Translations under genes and position numbers: made by a program
Shown: positions 18,050 through 27,075 of the stretch, piece by piece
Layout of the letters: each line of letters starts with the position of its first letter
Position numbering within the stretch: position 1 is the stretch's first letter
The notes under the pieces: model-generated
What the model saw: only the letters and a program-made list of their open reading frames with translations
Told to the model about the DNA's origin: nothing
The model's database searches: none
From: Paraburkholderia sp. UYCP14C
GTDB lineage: Bacteria; Pseudomonadota; Gammaproteobacteria; Burkholderiales; Burkholderiaceae
Length of the DNA: 64,000 bases
Assembly (NCBI RefSeq): GCF_004197395.1
Contig: NZ_SELS01000003.1
Location: forward strand, 62,001 to 126,000
Reading direction: 5' to 3'

Positions 18050-19564
18050 ATGCACCAGCCGGCCGCCAATAGTCTGCGCCGCACGCTGCTGCGGCGCCTC
18101 GCTGCTCCCCTGTCGCTGCTCGCGCTGATGAGTGGCCTGATCGCCTACTGGCTCGCCTGGCAGTACACGCAGCACGTGGTCGACCGTTCGCTCGCGGACC
18201 TCGCGACCGCGATCTCCAAACAGATCCAGATTGCCGGCCCGGAAGCGCCGATCACGGTGCCGCCGCTCGCGCAGGCGATGTTCTCCGATCCGGTCGAACA
18301 TCTGGTGTACCGGATCAGCACCGGCGACAGCGAAATCGCCGGCGACCACAATCTGCCGCTGCAAGGCACCAACGTGCGCCGCATGCATTACGCGTATGTG
18401 TTCGAGACGCAGCACGAAGGCGTGACCGTGCGGGTCGCACAGGTACGTGTCGAACAGCCGAGCGGCAATCCGATCGTCGTCGAAGTCGGCCAGCCCGTGC
18501 ATCACCGCTTTCGCATCGCCGCCGAGTTCCTCGTCGCGATCATGATGCCGTTATTGCTGCTGCTGCTGGCCGGCTGGGTGATCGTGTGGCGCGTCGTCAA
18601 TCAGCAGCTCAATCCGCTGACGGCGCTCGCCGATTCGCTGAACCGGCAAACGCACACGTCCCTCGAACCGGTCGACGAAACCTATGTGCCGGTCGAAATC
18701 CGTCCGCTGACGGGCGCGCTGAACGCGCTGCTCGACCGTCTGAAAGCCGCCCTCGATGCGCAACGCAAATTCATCGCCGATGCCGCGCATCAGCTGCGCA
18801 CACCGCTCACCGCGGTGAAGCTGCATGCCGAGCAGGCCGTCGTCGCGCGCGATCCGCAGCAGACCCTTGCCGCCGTGCGCGAACTGCGCGCCGCAGCCGA
18901 TCGCGCCGTGCGACTATCGAACCAGTTGTTGTCCCTCGCGCGCGCCGAGCCGGGCGAACAGGCGGCCCGCTTCGTCAATGTCGACATGGCCGCGCTTGCG
19001 TTCGACACCGGCGCCGAATGGGTGCCGCGTGCGCTCCCGGTGCACGTAGACCTCGGCTTCCAGCGCCTCGACGATCCGTCGAACGATGATCCGCTGATGG
19101 CGCGCGGCAACCCGGTGCTGCTGCATGAAGTAATCGCGAATCTGCTCGATAACGCGCTGAAGTATGTGCCGCCCTCGCGGGCCGAAGGCGGGCGTATCAC
19201 GGTGACGGTGTCGCAGACCTTGATCGACGACCTGCGCATGGCCGAGATCGTCGTCGAAGACAACGGGCCGGGCGTGCCGCGTTCGCAGCAGGCGGATCTG
19301 TTCAAGCGGTTCTTCCGCGGCGACGGGCAGGCCGAGGCGGGTGTCGACAGCGGCGCCGGTCTGGGCCTCGCGATCGTCCACGACATCATGGTGCTGCATC
19401 ATGGCAGCGTGCATTACGAGGATGCGCCGGAGGGTGGCGCAAAGTTTATCGTGCGGATTCCATTGCTGCCGCCCGGTGCGTCCGCAGGCGCTGCCCCCAC
19501 CAACGACGCCAACGCGCGGCGCGCCACGAAGAAACCGGCGCACTCGGCGCCGGTCGATTTGTAG
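18050..19564 (+). CDS. Sensor histidine kinase (TctE/QseC-like), partner of the upstream regulator
   Basis: Inner-membrane histidine kinase, 504 residues from the ATG at 18050. The frame upstream has no plausible start. The first membrane segment is about residues 18-38, followed by a periplasmic sensor domain (~40-155, 2CSK_N-like), a second membrane segment at ~160-182 and a HAMP-like linker. The HisKA box is FIADAAHQLRTPLTAVK, with phosphorylated His247. The ATPase domain has N-box NLLDNALKYV, G1 DNGPGVP and G2 GAGLGLAIV. A Lys/Ala/Pro tail closes the protein. The cognate regulator is directly upstream. Confidence 0.94.
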   Translation: MHQPAANSLRRTLLRRLAAPLSLLALMSGLIAYWLAWQYTQHVVDRSLADLATAISKQIQIAGPEAPITVPPLAQAMFSDPVEHLVYRISTGDSEIAGDHNLPLQGTNVRRMHYAYVFETQHEGVTVRVAQVRVEQPSGNPIVVEVGQPVHHRFRIAAEFLVAIMMPLLLLLLAGWVIVWRVVNQQLNPLTALADSLNRQTHTSLEPVDETYVPVEIRPLTGALNALLDRLKAALDAQRKFIADAAHQLRTPLTAVKLHAEQAVVARDPQQTLAAVRELRAAADRAVRLSNQLLSLARAEPGEQAARFVNVDMAALAFDTGAEWVPRALPVHVDLGFQRLDDPSNDDPLMARGNPVLLHEVIANLLDNALKYVPPSRAEGGRITVTVSQTLIDDLRMAEIVVEDNGPGVPRSQQADLFKRFFRGDGQAEAGVDSGAGLGLAIVHDIMVLHHGSVHYEDAPEGGAKFIVRIPLLPPGASAGAAPTNDANARRATKKPAHSAPVDL

Positions 19565-19629
19565 AAGGTTTGCCCGGCTGTCGCGTCCGCGTTCGCCTTA
19601 GCGCTTAGATCTGCGCGCCGGGCCGCGGC

Positions 19630-20163
19630 TCATTTCTTCTTCGATTTCTTCGCCGATTTGCTCGACTTCTCCGCCTTGTCGGCACCTTTGTCCGACTTGC
19701 CGGCGCCCTTGGCTTTCGGCGGCGGCGCCAGCATCGTGCCGCGGCACTTGCGCGCGCCGCAGCGGCATTCGTATTCCTTTTTCAGCTTTTTCGTCTGCCG
19801 CGCATCGATCACGAGGCCGTAGTCGTAAAAAACTTCCTCGCCCTCCGCGATATCGCGCAGCGCATGCACGTACACGTGCCCGTCGATTTCCTCGGCTTCG
19901 CAGTTCGGCGCGCATGAATGATTGATCCAGCGCGCGCTATTGCCGTTCACCTTGCCGTCGATGACCTTGCCGTTATCCAGCGCGAAATAAAACGTGTGAT
20001 TCGGTTCAGCCGGATTATGCGGATGACGGCGCAACGCCTCTTTCCAGGTAATCCGCTCGCCCTTGTATTCGATCAGTCGCTCGCCGGCGGCAATCGGTTC
20101 GAGAGCAAACACGCCTTTGCCGTGCACACCCGAACGGCGCACGGCGATCCTGCGTGAATTCAT
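19630..20163 (-). CDS. SET-domain protein-lysine methyltransferase with lysine-rich tail
   Basis: 177-residue protein. The SET fold begins RRIAVRRSGVHGKGVFALEP (GxG cofactor strand) and includes RWINHSCAPNCEAEE (NHSC, residues 81-84) and EEVFYDYG with the catalytic Tyr region at 112-116. The post-SET zinc cluster is CRCGARKC (Cys133, 135, 140), with Cys88 a likely fourth ligand. Residues 147-177 form a Lys/Ala/Ser tail resembling histone H1-like or HU-tail sequence. The start is at 20163 (MNSRRIAVRRSG). SET proteins transfer methyl groups from SAM to protein lysines. A bacterial target (HU, histone-like proteins or its own tail) is only a guess. Confidence 0.9.
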   Translation of the reverse strand: MNSRRIAVRRSGVHGKGVFALEPIAAGERLIEYKGERITWKEALRRHPHNPAEPNHTFYFALDNGKVIDGKVNGNSARWINHSCAPNCEAEEIDGHVYVHALRDIAEGEEVFYDYGLVIDARQTKKLKKEYECRCGARKCRGTMLAPPPKAKGAGKSDKGADKAEKSSKSAKKSKKK

Positions 20164-20251
20164 TGAATGAATCCTTGTGAAGAACTGGGGAATCGAGTCT
20201 GGCAATCGTCTGGCGCGTCTTGCGCGCGGCCCTTTCTGACGCGAATAGCAA

Positions 20252-20276
20252 ACGCGGCGCCTTGCGAGCGCCGCGT
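20252..20276. terminator. Possible hairpin terminator between the SET and OYE genes
   Basis: A 9-bp perfect stem, ACGCGGCGC / GCGCCGCGT, with a 7-nt loop. On the minus strand it lies about 100 bp after the OYE stop and is followed by GTTTGCTATT, which is only weakly U-rich. It could be a weak terminator or merely a structured leader of the SET gene. Confidence 0.35.
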
Positions 20277-20375
20277 CGACTTGCGACGCACATCGCGCCA
20301 CAACCGGCATCGTACACGCTGTCGACGGCTTCCTTCAACCGTCAGCCGATACGTTTGTTCAACCTGCGACGGGCG

Positions 20376-21488
20376 TCACCGTTGACCGAACGTAATGTCG
20401 CCGAACAGCGCTTTCTGCTCGCGCGGTTGTGAACGCCAGTACTGCGGCGGCGCCTCCACGGTCGCGCCGAGGTTAGCGGCCGCGTGCCACGGCCAGCGCG
20501 GGTTGTAGAGCAGCGCACGAGCCAGCGCGATCAGATCGGCATCGCCCGCTTCGATCAGTTGCTCGGCGTGCAGCGGATCGGTGATGAGCCCGACGCCGAT
20601 CGTCGCCAGACCGGTGGCGTGCTTGACCGCCTTCGCGAACGGAATCTGATAGCCCGGCTCGAGGGGAATCTTCTGCAGCGGCGAGACCCCACCCGACGAC
20701 ACGTCGATCCAGTCGCAGCCGCGCTTTTCCAGTTCGTGCGCAAACGCGATCGTGTCATCGAGCGTCCAGCCGCCTTCGACCCAGTCAGTCGCCGACACGC
20801 GCACGCCGACCGGCTTGTCGGCCGGGAATGCAGCACGCACGATGTCGAAGATTTCGAGCGGGAAACGCATGCGGTTTTCGAGCGAGCCGCCGTAGTCGTC
20901 GGTGCGCTGATTCGCAATCGGCGACAGGAATTGATGCAGCAGATAGCCATGCGCGGCATGCAATTCGAGCGCGTCGATGCCAACGCGCGCGGCGCGCCGC
21001 GCGGATGCGGCGAACGCCTCGCGAATCCGGTTCAGACCGGCGACATCGAGCGCGAGCGGCGGTTCCTCGCCGGGCTTGTGCGGCAGCGCCGACGGCGCAT
21101 GGGGCAGCCATCCGCCTTGCGACACCGGAATCAGCTGGCCGCCTTCCCACGGCACGTGGCTAGACGCCTTCCGGCCCGCGTGCGCGAGTTGCATCGTCAC
21201 GTTGATATGCGAATGCTTGCGGATCGCGGCCAGCACCGGCACGAGCGCTTCTTCGGTCGCGTCGTCCCACAGGCCGAGATCGCCGGGCGTGATGCGGCCG
21301 TCCGGCTCGACGGCGGTCGCTTCGATGCACAACATGCCCGCACCGGACAGCGCGAGACCGCCGAGGTGGATCATGTGCCATGCGGTCGCTTCGCCGCGTT
21401 CGGCGGAGTACTGGCACATCGGGGAGACGACGATGCGGTTGGGAAGCGTCACGCCACGCAGCGTGAGCGGAGAAAATAGCGCGCTCAT
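20376..21488 (-). CDS. NADH:flavin oxidoreductase / Old Yellow Enzyme family (YqjM-like)
   Basis: FMN-dependent ene-reductase, 370 residues, cytoplasmic. The start at 21488 (MSALFSPLTLRGVTLPNRIV) is chosen because homologues begin at LFSPL. YqjM-class landmarks are SPMCQYSAERGEATAWHMIH with the redox-tuning Cys, MQLAHAGRKAS, LELHAAHGYLLHQFLSP (His/His substrate pair), NQRTDDYGGSLENRMRFPLEI and VGLITDPLHAE with GDADLIALARALLYNPRW. It reduces activated C=C bonds with NAD(P)H. The physiological substrate is unknown. It stands alone, 110 bp from the amidotransferase-like gene on the same strand. Confidence 0.93.
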   Translation of the reverse strand: MSALFSPLTLRGVTLPNRIVVSPMCQYSAERGEATAWHMIHLGGLALSGAGMLCIEATAVEPDGRITPGDLGLWDDATEEALVPVLAAIRKHSHINVTMQLAHAGRKASSHVPWEGGQLIPVSQGGWLPHAPSALPHKPGEEPPLALDVAGLNRIREAFAASARRAARVGIDALELHAAHGYLLHQFLSPIANQRTDDYGGSLENRMRFPLEIFDIVRAAFPADKPVGVRVSATDWVEGGWTLDDTIAFAHELEKRGCDWIDVSSGGVSPLQKIPLEPGYQIPFAKAVKHATGLATIGVGLITDPLHAEQLIEAGDADLIALARALLYNPRWPWHAAANLGATVEAPPQYWRSQPREQKALFGDITFGQR

Positions 21489-21597
21489 GGATTTTGTCCA
21501 GTGAAAGCCCGAGAGCGATCGAGGATAGCACCGCATGCGGTTTACTGCATGAACGTGGCACCAGACTGGCCGCTTACGTCGCCAATCGGCTAGCCAT

Positions 21598-22311
21598 TCA
21601 GACTTTCGTCTCGACCTGATCGAGCCATTCGCCGAACATGCGGCACGCGGCGGCTTCCAGCGCCGGACCGAATCGAGCGGTGTCGGCGCGCAACTGACGC
21701 GGGTCGATGCCGTGGCCGGACAGTTCGTTCGCATTCCCAATCAGCCAGGGCTCGAACCGATCGGTGCGAATCTCCGGATGACACTGCAAGCCCAGCACGT
21801 GATCGCCCCATGCGAAGGCCTGATTCTCGCAAGCTGGAGTCGATGCCAGACGGGTCGCGTTGGCAGGCAGATCGAAGGTGTCGCCGTGCCAATGCAGCAT
21901 CGACGTATGAGCGCCATCGAGGTGACGCAGCGGCGAGGCGCGGCCCGCATCGGTCAGCGAGAGCGGCGTCCAGCCGAGTTCGGCCTGAGCCGCCGGGTAG
22001 ACGCGCGCCCCGAGCGCGCGCGCGATCAGTTGTGCGCCGAGGCAGATGCCGAGTGTCGGCAGACCGGCCGCAATGCGCTTTTCGATCAACGACAGCAGCG
22101 GCGCAAGCGTCGGGTACAGCGCGTCGTCGGTCGCGCTGATAGGACCGCCGAGCACGACCATCAGCGACGCCGAGACCGGATTGGGCGCCTCGATACGGCC
22201 GACGCCCACATCGAGATAACGGACCGGACGGCCGCGCTCGCCGAGGACGAGCTCGAAACTGCCCAGATCCTCGAAGTGCACATGGCGGATGGCGAGTACT
22301 TCCCGATTCAT
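21598..22311 (-). CDS. Class I glutamine amidotransferase-like protein
   Basis: 237-residue cytoplasmic protein with the GATase-1 triad: Cys90 in LPTLGICLGAQLIARALG, and His178 and Glu180 in VLGLQCHPEIR. The oxyanion strand is MVVLGGPISATDDALYP. It resembles the stand-alone amidotransferases often labelled GMP-synthase-like (YfeJ/YfiT type), which lack a synthetase partner. Such proteins release ammonia from glutamine or hydrolyse gamma-glutamyl amides. The true reaction is not known. A HWHGDTFDLP segment is typical of this subgroup. Confidence 0.9.
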   Translation of the reverse strand: MNREVLAIRHVHFEDLGSFELVLGERGRPVRYLDVGVGRIEAPNPVSASLMVVLGGPISATDDALYPTLAPLLSLIEKRIAAGLPTLGICLGAQLIARALGARVYPAAQAELGWTPLSLTDAGRASPLRHLDGAHTSMLHWHGDTFDLPANATRLASTPACENQAFAWGDHVLGLQCHPEIRTDRFEPWLIGNANELSGHGIDPRQLRADTARFGPALEAAACRMFGEWLDQVETKV

Positions 22312-22454
22312 CGGCCTGCCCTATCTTCAGGTTAACTAACGACTTGCCGCTATCAACTCTATCCTTGCACGGCACCAGCCGGCAAGCAGGCGGCATATAC
22401 CGCCCGCCGAGGCCGGCCGGGCCATGTTAGCGGATTGCCCCGGAATACGCCCTG

Positions 22455-23093
22455 TTACTGGGCGAAGATCTTCCAGGTCTTCTTCTGGGTGGCGACGTCC
22501 GCGGTTTCGTGCACGGAGCAGTCGAGACGCAGATCGGTGTCCGACATGTTCAGGTCGAGCAGCGCGCAGTGATGCGGCACTTTCTTCGGATTCTTGCTCA
22601 CCTGGAAATGCGTGCAGCTCAGGCACATACGATGCGACGGAATCGTGTTTTGCGCTTCGAGCTGATAGATGGTCTTGAGCAGCGTGCGATAGAACACGGA
22701 CTGTTCGTCGTCGCGCAGCGTGCCGACCGCCTTGGCCAGGAAGTCCGGCCATTGCGCGGCGCGTTTGGCAGCAGTGCGGCCTCGCGAGGTCAGGCGTACC
22801 GCGAGCGCGCGACCGTCGTCGAGTGCGCGACGCTTTTCGACGAGGCCCTTGGTCTCGAGCGTGCTGACCGCATCGCTGGTGGTCGCGGCGGTCAGCGCCG
22901 TTTCACGCGCGATTTCGCCGAGACGCATCGGCCCCTTACGTTGCATCAGCAGCACGAGGATTTCGCCCTGGGTCGGCGTAAGGCCCGCGCCTTCCGCCCA
23001 TTCCCAAGCCTGGCTTCGCATCGCCGTGCTCAATCGCAAGAGGCTGTGGGTCACTCGCCCGGTTGCCTGTTCTCCGTATACGCCTTCGCTCAT
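22455..23093 (-). CDS. MarR-family regulator with a C-terminal four-cysteine module
   Basis: 212-residue regulator. The MarR winged helix spans about residues 15-125 (LTPTQGEILVLLMQRKGPM, EIARETALTAATTSDAVSTL, LVEKRRALDDGRALAVRLT). A C-terminal extension holds Cys157, Cys160, Cys176 and Cys192 in a CxxC-x15-C-x15-C pattern with His174/175 nearby, ending KKTWKIFAQ. This spacing suggests a metal- or redox-sensing module fused to the DNA-binding domain; family knowledge for this extension is thin. The gene is monocistronic, with a 570-bp gap upstream and 143 bp downstream. Confidence 0.9.
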   Translation of the reverse strand: MSEGVYGEQATGRVTHSLLRLSTAMRSQAWEWAEGAGLTPTQGEILVLLMQRKGPMRLGEIARETALTAATTSDAVSTLETKGLVEKRRALDDGRALAVRLTSRGRTAAKRAAQWPDFLAKAVGTLRDDEQSVFYRTLLKTIYQLEAQNTIPSHRMCLSCTHFQVSKNPKKVPHHCALLDLNMSDTDLRLDCSVHETADVATQKKTWKIFAQ

Positions 23094-23663
23094 AATCTTC
23101 GATTCGTTTATTTACCGCTTGGTGCGATCCCGGCGGCTGCCTAGCGGGGTACGCCCGTTGCGTGTGTGGGGTGCTTCGTCCAACCGCGGATGAAGCCGTT
23201 CGTACTATCTCAAAAATACACCGCCTTGGAAGCCGAAGGCGGCGAAAAACGACATTCTATGCGACAGCGGCAAATCGTACAGCTAACTTATGCAACGCGA
23301 GCTGTGGATAAGCAGGGGAAAACGTTTGGATAGCCTGTGTACCGTTTTGCAACAAGCACTTGCAGCGGGTCGAACGTTTCCTCGGTTGTTCTTGCCGGGC
23401 GCGGCCGGAGCCTGTTTTTCGAGCCCGGTTGTCATTTCCCCAGCGCGTTGACTCTGCAGGAAATTATTCAGTTGTCCACAGCCTTTGGCAATGCCTGCTT
23501 ACGACCACTACGCTGGTATACGTAAACTTTCGAAAAACCTGAAGGGTTGAGCACGCAAAAAAACATAAAAATTTTCTTACGAAAAAAAACCCGCACGCGG
23601 CGGGTTTCGTCGAAAACGTCGCGTACCTGGCGCACGCAAACGGTTTTCATCAGGTTTTCGCGC
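23094..23663. other. AT-rich intergenic region with a perfect DnaA box and a terminator
   Basis: 570 bp without a supported gene. It contains a perfect DnaA box in reverse orientation (TGTGGATAA, 23303-23311), a one-mismatch box (TTGTCCACA, 23472-23480) and adjacent GTWWAC hexamers GTATAC (23516) and GTAAAC (23522). The intrinsic terminator of ybdK lies at 23587-23607. Together with the 26.4-27.1 kb gap it flanks ybdK and the antiporter gene, and may belong to one replication-control locus. Confidence 0.5.
23587..23607 (-). terminator. Intrinsic terminator of ybdK
   Basis: Stem AAACCCGC / GCGGGTTT with a 5-nt loop, followed on the minus strand by a run of Ts (As at 23582-23589 on the plus strand). 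It is placed 57 bp after the ybdK stop codon. Confidence 0.8.
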
Positions 23664-24779
23664 CTAGGCACGCCACTGCAGACACTGCTGGCGCACCGCT
23701 TCGTGCAGGGACTTTTCCTGCGCAAACACGCTGCGCAGCCAGGTCGCGTCGTTGACCTGGCCGCGCGCGATCGCGCCAACCTCCGCCAGCGCATTGGCCG
23801 AACCCAGCGCTTCGGCGTGCGGTCCGATCTGCTCGAGCGTTTCGAGAATATCTTCGGAAATCGTCTTGCGTTCACCGGTTTGTGGATTGATGCAGGTGCC
23901 GGCGAGCCCGAAACGGCAGGCTTCGAACCGGTTGAACGTGTAGACCAGATAGTCGTCTTCCTGCGGCATGATCGGCTTGTCGAGCAGCAGATGACGCGCG
24001 AGCGTCTGGATGTAGCAGGCGATCGCCGCGGCGCGATCCACCGAAAACGGCGTATCCATCACCCGGACCTCGATCGTGCCGAACCCCGGCTTCGGACGGA
24101 TATCCCAGTAGAAATCTTTCATGCTGTTGACCACGCCGGTGTGGACCATCTTCGAGAAATACTCCTCGAAGCTGTCCCACGTCAGCACGAACGGCGCGCG
24201 GCCCGACAGCGGAAACGCGAACACGGAATTCAGTCGTGCCGAATGAAATCCGGTATCGACACCCTGTACGAAAGGCGACGACGCCGACAACGCAATGAAA
24301 TGCGGGATGAAGCGCGACATCGAATGCAGCAGATACAGCGCGCTGTTCGGATTCGGGCAACCGATGTGCACGTGCTGGCCGAACACCGTGAACTGCTTCG
24401 CGAGGTAACCGTACAACTCGGAAAGATACTGAAAGCGCGGCGTATCGACGATCTGCCGTTCGCTCCATTGCTGGAAAGCATGCGTGCCGCCGCCGCACAG
24501 ACCGACGTTCAGATGGTCGGCCGCGGACACCAGCGTGTCGCGAATCTTGCGCAGATCGGCGACCGCCTGTTCGTGCGACGTGCAGATGCCGGTCGACAGC
24601 TCGATCATGCTTTCGGTAATTTCCGGCGTGATGTTGCCCGGAATTTTCTCGTCCTTGATGAGGCGCAGCAGATCCGTGCCGGCTTTGGTCAGATCATAGT
24701 CATGCGTATTGACGATCTGCATTTCGAGCTCGATACCGAAGGTGAACGGTTTCGAATCGATGAAGGGTTCGAGTGACAT
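23664..24779 (-). CDS. ybdK: YbdK-type carboxylate-amine ligase (glutamate-cysteine ligase family 2)
   Basis: 371-residue cytoplasmic ATP-grasp-like ligase of the GCS2 family. The start at 24779 ([20 protein letters not shown]) fits the usual length of about 372 residues. Landmarks are [50 protein letters not shown] and [13 protein letters not shown], plus [21 protein letters not shown]. coli YbdK has weak glutamate-cysteine ligase activity, so the true product is uncertain. A separate canonical gshA lies at 50.2-51.8 kb, so this enzyme is unlikely to be the main glutathione route. It follows the antiporter gene by 88 bp on the same strand. Confidence 0.9.
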   Translation of the reverse strand: MSLEPFIDSKPFTFGIELEMQIVNTHDYDLTKAGTDLLRLIKDEKIPGNITPEITESMIELSTGICTSHEQAVADLRKIRDTLVSAADHLNVGLCGGGTHAFQQWSERQIVDTPRFQYLSELYGYLAKQFTVFGQHVHIGCPNPNSALYLLHSMSRFIPHFIALSASSPFVQGVDTGFHSARLNSVFAFPLSGRAPFVLTWDSFEEYFSKMVHTGVVNSMKDFYWDIRPKPGFGTIEVRVMDTPFSVDRAAAIACYIQTLARHLLLDKPIMPQEDDYLVYTFNRFEACRFGLAGTCINPQTGERKTISEDILETLEQIGPHAEALGSANALAEVGAIARGQVNDATWLRSVFAQEKSLHEAVRQQCLQWRA

Positions 24780-24867
24780 GGCGTCCCCTGAGTCAGGTCG
24801 TTTGAGGCGAAAGAATGGGAAAGACAGGCTCGTGAACCGCGCATGGCAGCCAATGCGCGTTTCACGC

Positions 24868-26073
24868 CTACCCCTCGCGTCGCTCGGCGACGAGCGCGAG
24901 GCTGCGATAGACGAGCCACGGCCCGAGAATCTGCAGCACGAAAATCGAACACATGACGATCGCGCGCAGCTGCGGATCGAAGTTCGGATACAGGTTGTAC
25001 GTGTCGTCGACGAGCAGATACGCAAGCGCCGACATCGGCGACAACGACAGGCCGAGCGCGATGCCCTGCTTCAGGTTCAGGCCGCTGGGCTTCGCGAACG
25101 CAAGCACGCCGACCAGCTTAGCGACGAGACGAGCAACGATCAGACCCAGCGCGGCGACTCCGCCCAACGCGATGTGCTTCCACTCGAACGACGTCAGCGT
25201 CAGCACGAACAGGATCACCGTCAGCAGCCAGCCCGCGGTGCCGAAATGCTCTGGCCACAACTGCGGACGCGCTTCGTGATTCTTCACGATGATGCCCGCG
25301 GCGAGCAGCGCGAGAATTGTCGACAGCTTGAACAGATGCGCGATCGCGATCGCAAGCAGCACGAGACCGAACAGTGCGACGAACGAATGCTCGTCGTGCA
25401 TGTTCAGGCGGCGATAGAAGAACGTGCAGGTGCGCGCGAGCAGATACGCAAGCACGAGCGAGCCGACCAGCAGGTACAACGGCTGCAGGATCGTCGCGAA
25501 CACGTTGCCGTAAACCTCCTGATGCAGCCAGCTCGAGACGAGCTTTTCGATCACCACCGCGTACATGCTGTTCAGCGCGGTCAAGGTCAAAAGACGCTGC
25601 GTGACCTGCCCTTCGGCGCGCAGTTCGGTTTTGAGCTGGATCACCATCGCGGGCGATGTCGCCATCGCGATCGCGGCAAGTACCGTCGCGACCATCAGCG
25701 GCACGTGCAGAAACAGCAGCACCGGCAGCACCAGCACGAAAGTCAGCGTGGCTTCCGCGACGCTCGACAGGATCAGCCACGGATTGCGGCGAATCCAGCG
25801 CAGATCGAGCCGGCTGCCCAATTCGAACAGCAACAGACCGAGCGCAACGTCGAGCAGCGGCCGCGCGGCGCTCGCGGAATCCGCGTCGATCACGCCAAAG
25901 CCGGCCGCGCCGGCCACCAGGCCGATCACCGCATAACCGGAAATGCGCGGTAAACGCCACGCGCGATAGCAAAGCTCGCCGCACAGACCGGCGGCAAGCA
26001 ACGCAAGACCCGCCCAGAAAATGGCGTCGGGTGAAAGCGGCCACGCTGGCAGAAACGAAAACGCCGAATTCAT
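24868..26073 (-). CDS. CPA2-family cation:proton antiporter
   Basis: Inner-membrane antiporter, 401 residues, about 12 hydrophobic segments. The start at 26073 ([20 protein letters not shown]) avoids an upstream Cys/Arg-rich stretch unlike a membrane protein N-terminus. Na_H_exchanger landmarks are [60 protein letters not shown] and the late [20 protein letters not shown]. It has no cytoplasmic TrkA/RCK domain, unlike KefB/C. It exchanges Na+ or K+ for H+; which ion is not decidable. A 1-kb non-coding region with DnaA boxes lies directly upstream. Confidence 0.88.
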   Translation of the reverse strand: MNSAFSFLPAWPLSPDAIFWAGLALLAAGLCGELCYRAWRLPRISGYAVIGLVAGAAGFGVIDADSASAARPLLDVALGLLLFELGSRLDLRWIRRNPWLILSSVAEATLTFVLVLPVLLFLHVPLMVATVLAAIAMATSPAMVIQLKTELRAEGQVTQRLLTLTALNSMYAVVIEKLVSSWLHQEVYGNVFATILQPLYLLVGSLVLAYLLARTCTFFYRRLNMHDEHSFVALFGLVLLAIAIAHLFKLSTILALLAAGIIVKNHEARPQLWPEHFGTAGWLLTVILFVLTLTSFEWKHIALGGVAALGLIVARLVAKLVGVLAFAKPSGLNLKQGIALGLSLSPMSALAYLLVDDTYNLYPNFDPQLRAIVMCSIFVLQILGPWLVYRSLALVAERREG

Positions 26074-26400
26074 CGTGATGGGTTCTCCTTGGCAGCAACG
26101 GCAGACGACACGAACCGGCGCACACGCACGCCGTGGCACGAGCGAACCGAGAGCGCTCGTGATCGCAAGCGCTTCGCGAAGTCAGCGTTGCGAGGTTTCA
26201 ATGATCGGATGATCGGAATGCGCCGCGGCCGCAAAGAACACCACGGAGTCCGGCACATTCATGGATGCGGCTGTAGCAACAGGCACGGTGAAGGAACGCC
26301 GTCGACCTTGAATCAGATTCTGATTGACCGGCACCGTTCCATTGCTGCGTGTGCTACCAGACACGGTGGCACGACGCGGAAAAGAACGGGGATTGTGCCA

Positions 26401-27075
26401 TAGCTTGTTCCGCGTTGACCGAAAAGCCGTTAACTCGCTGGCAAAACGGTAAAAAAGAACGTTATTTTCACAATGGACGGAAAAAGCGACCTTTTTTCGG
26501 GGTATCGCGTCAGTTTCGGCGACGTCGCGAACGGCGAATCCGATCAACAGTGTTACCGCTGCATGTGTGATTTTGATGTGCGGTTTTGTCTGTCGTTTCT
26601 CGGGCTCACTCAATGCTCGTTCAACGCTCTTTCAAGTTAAGGGGGTGCGTCGAATATTCTGTTTACGCGAGTTCGAACGAAATTCAGCTAACCCGACAGG
26701 CGGGGCGTTAGCCCCCGTCTTTGCTGTTTACTGGTTTACCGTATGTATACGTAGTAACAGTTAACAAGCTGACTCCGTTTCTGTGGATAACCTACGTTAA
26801 CCGAAATAAATCATCGAGTTGCCGCTCGCATAACCAGATGTACAGCATGTGCGACGGCAGCCGGTATACGCGAGTAACTTTTCGCGTCTTTTTGCAATGT
26901 TCCAGTTACCCCGTTTACGTCCACAACGGTTCCACACGACTTGCGCCGGTTAACCGCGTGGTTATCCACAGGTTGCGGTGGACAAACAAGAGGGCCGGTT
27001 AACCCGGTTTACAGGGCGGACGGGGCTAACGCGTGTGCCGGGCGCAGAAGTTAACTTCCCAATGATCCAAGCCCG
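26401..27075. other. Candidate replication-origin or DnaA-control region: GTWWAC cluster with two DnaA boxes
   Basis: Part of a 1,002-bp gap (26074-27075) with no credible gene. By my reading GTWWAC hexamers start at 26429, 26661, 26726, 26734, 26745, 26760, 26796, 26864, 26913, 26949, 26998, 27007, 27050 and 27075: fourteen in about 650 bp, where roughly one would be expected by chance. Perfect DnaA boxes lie at 26782-26790 (reverse) and 26962-26970 (forward). 26440-26510 is AT-rich with runs such as GGTAAAAAAGAACGTTATTT, a possible unwinding element. The first part, 26074-26400, holds the antiporter promoter area and nothing distinctive. dnaA itself is not in the window. Confidence 0.5.

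Noticed and set aside
20252-20276. A riboswitch or attenuator ahead of the SET gene
   Set aside because: Only one simple hairpin is present and no known riboswitch core is visible, so it is kept as a low-confidence terminator only.
26182-26613. A 143-codon minus-strand frame in the large gap before mnmC
   Set aside because: No ribosome-binding site, no recognisable domain, unusual composition, and it overlaps the AT-rich origin-like region.
26074-27075. Origin of a secondary replicon (chromosome 2 or megaplasmid)
   Set aside because: No repA, parA or parB gene in the window, and the surrounding genes (mnmC, hupB, gsp, gshA) are core chromosome 1 genes.
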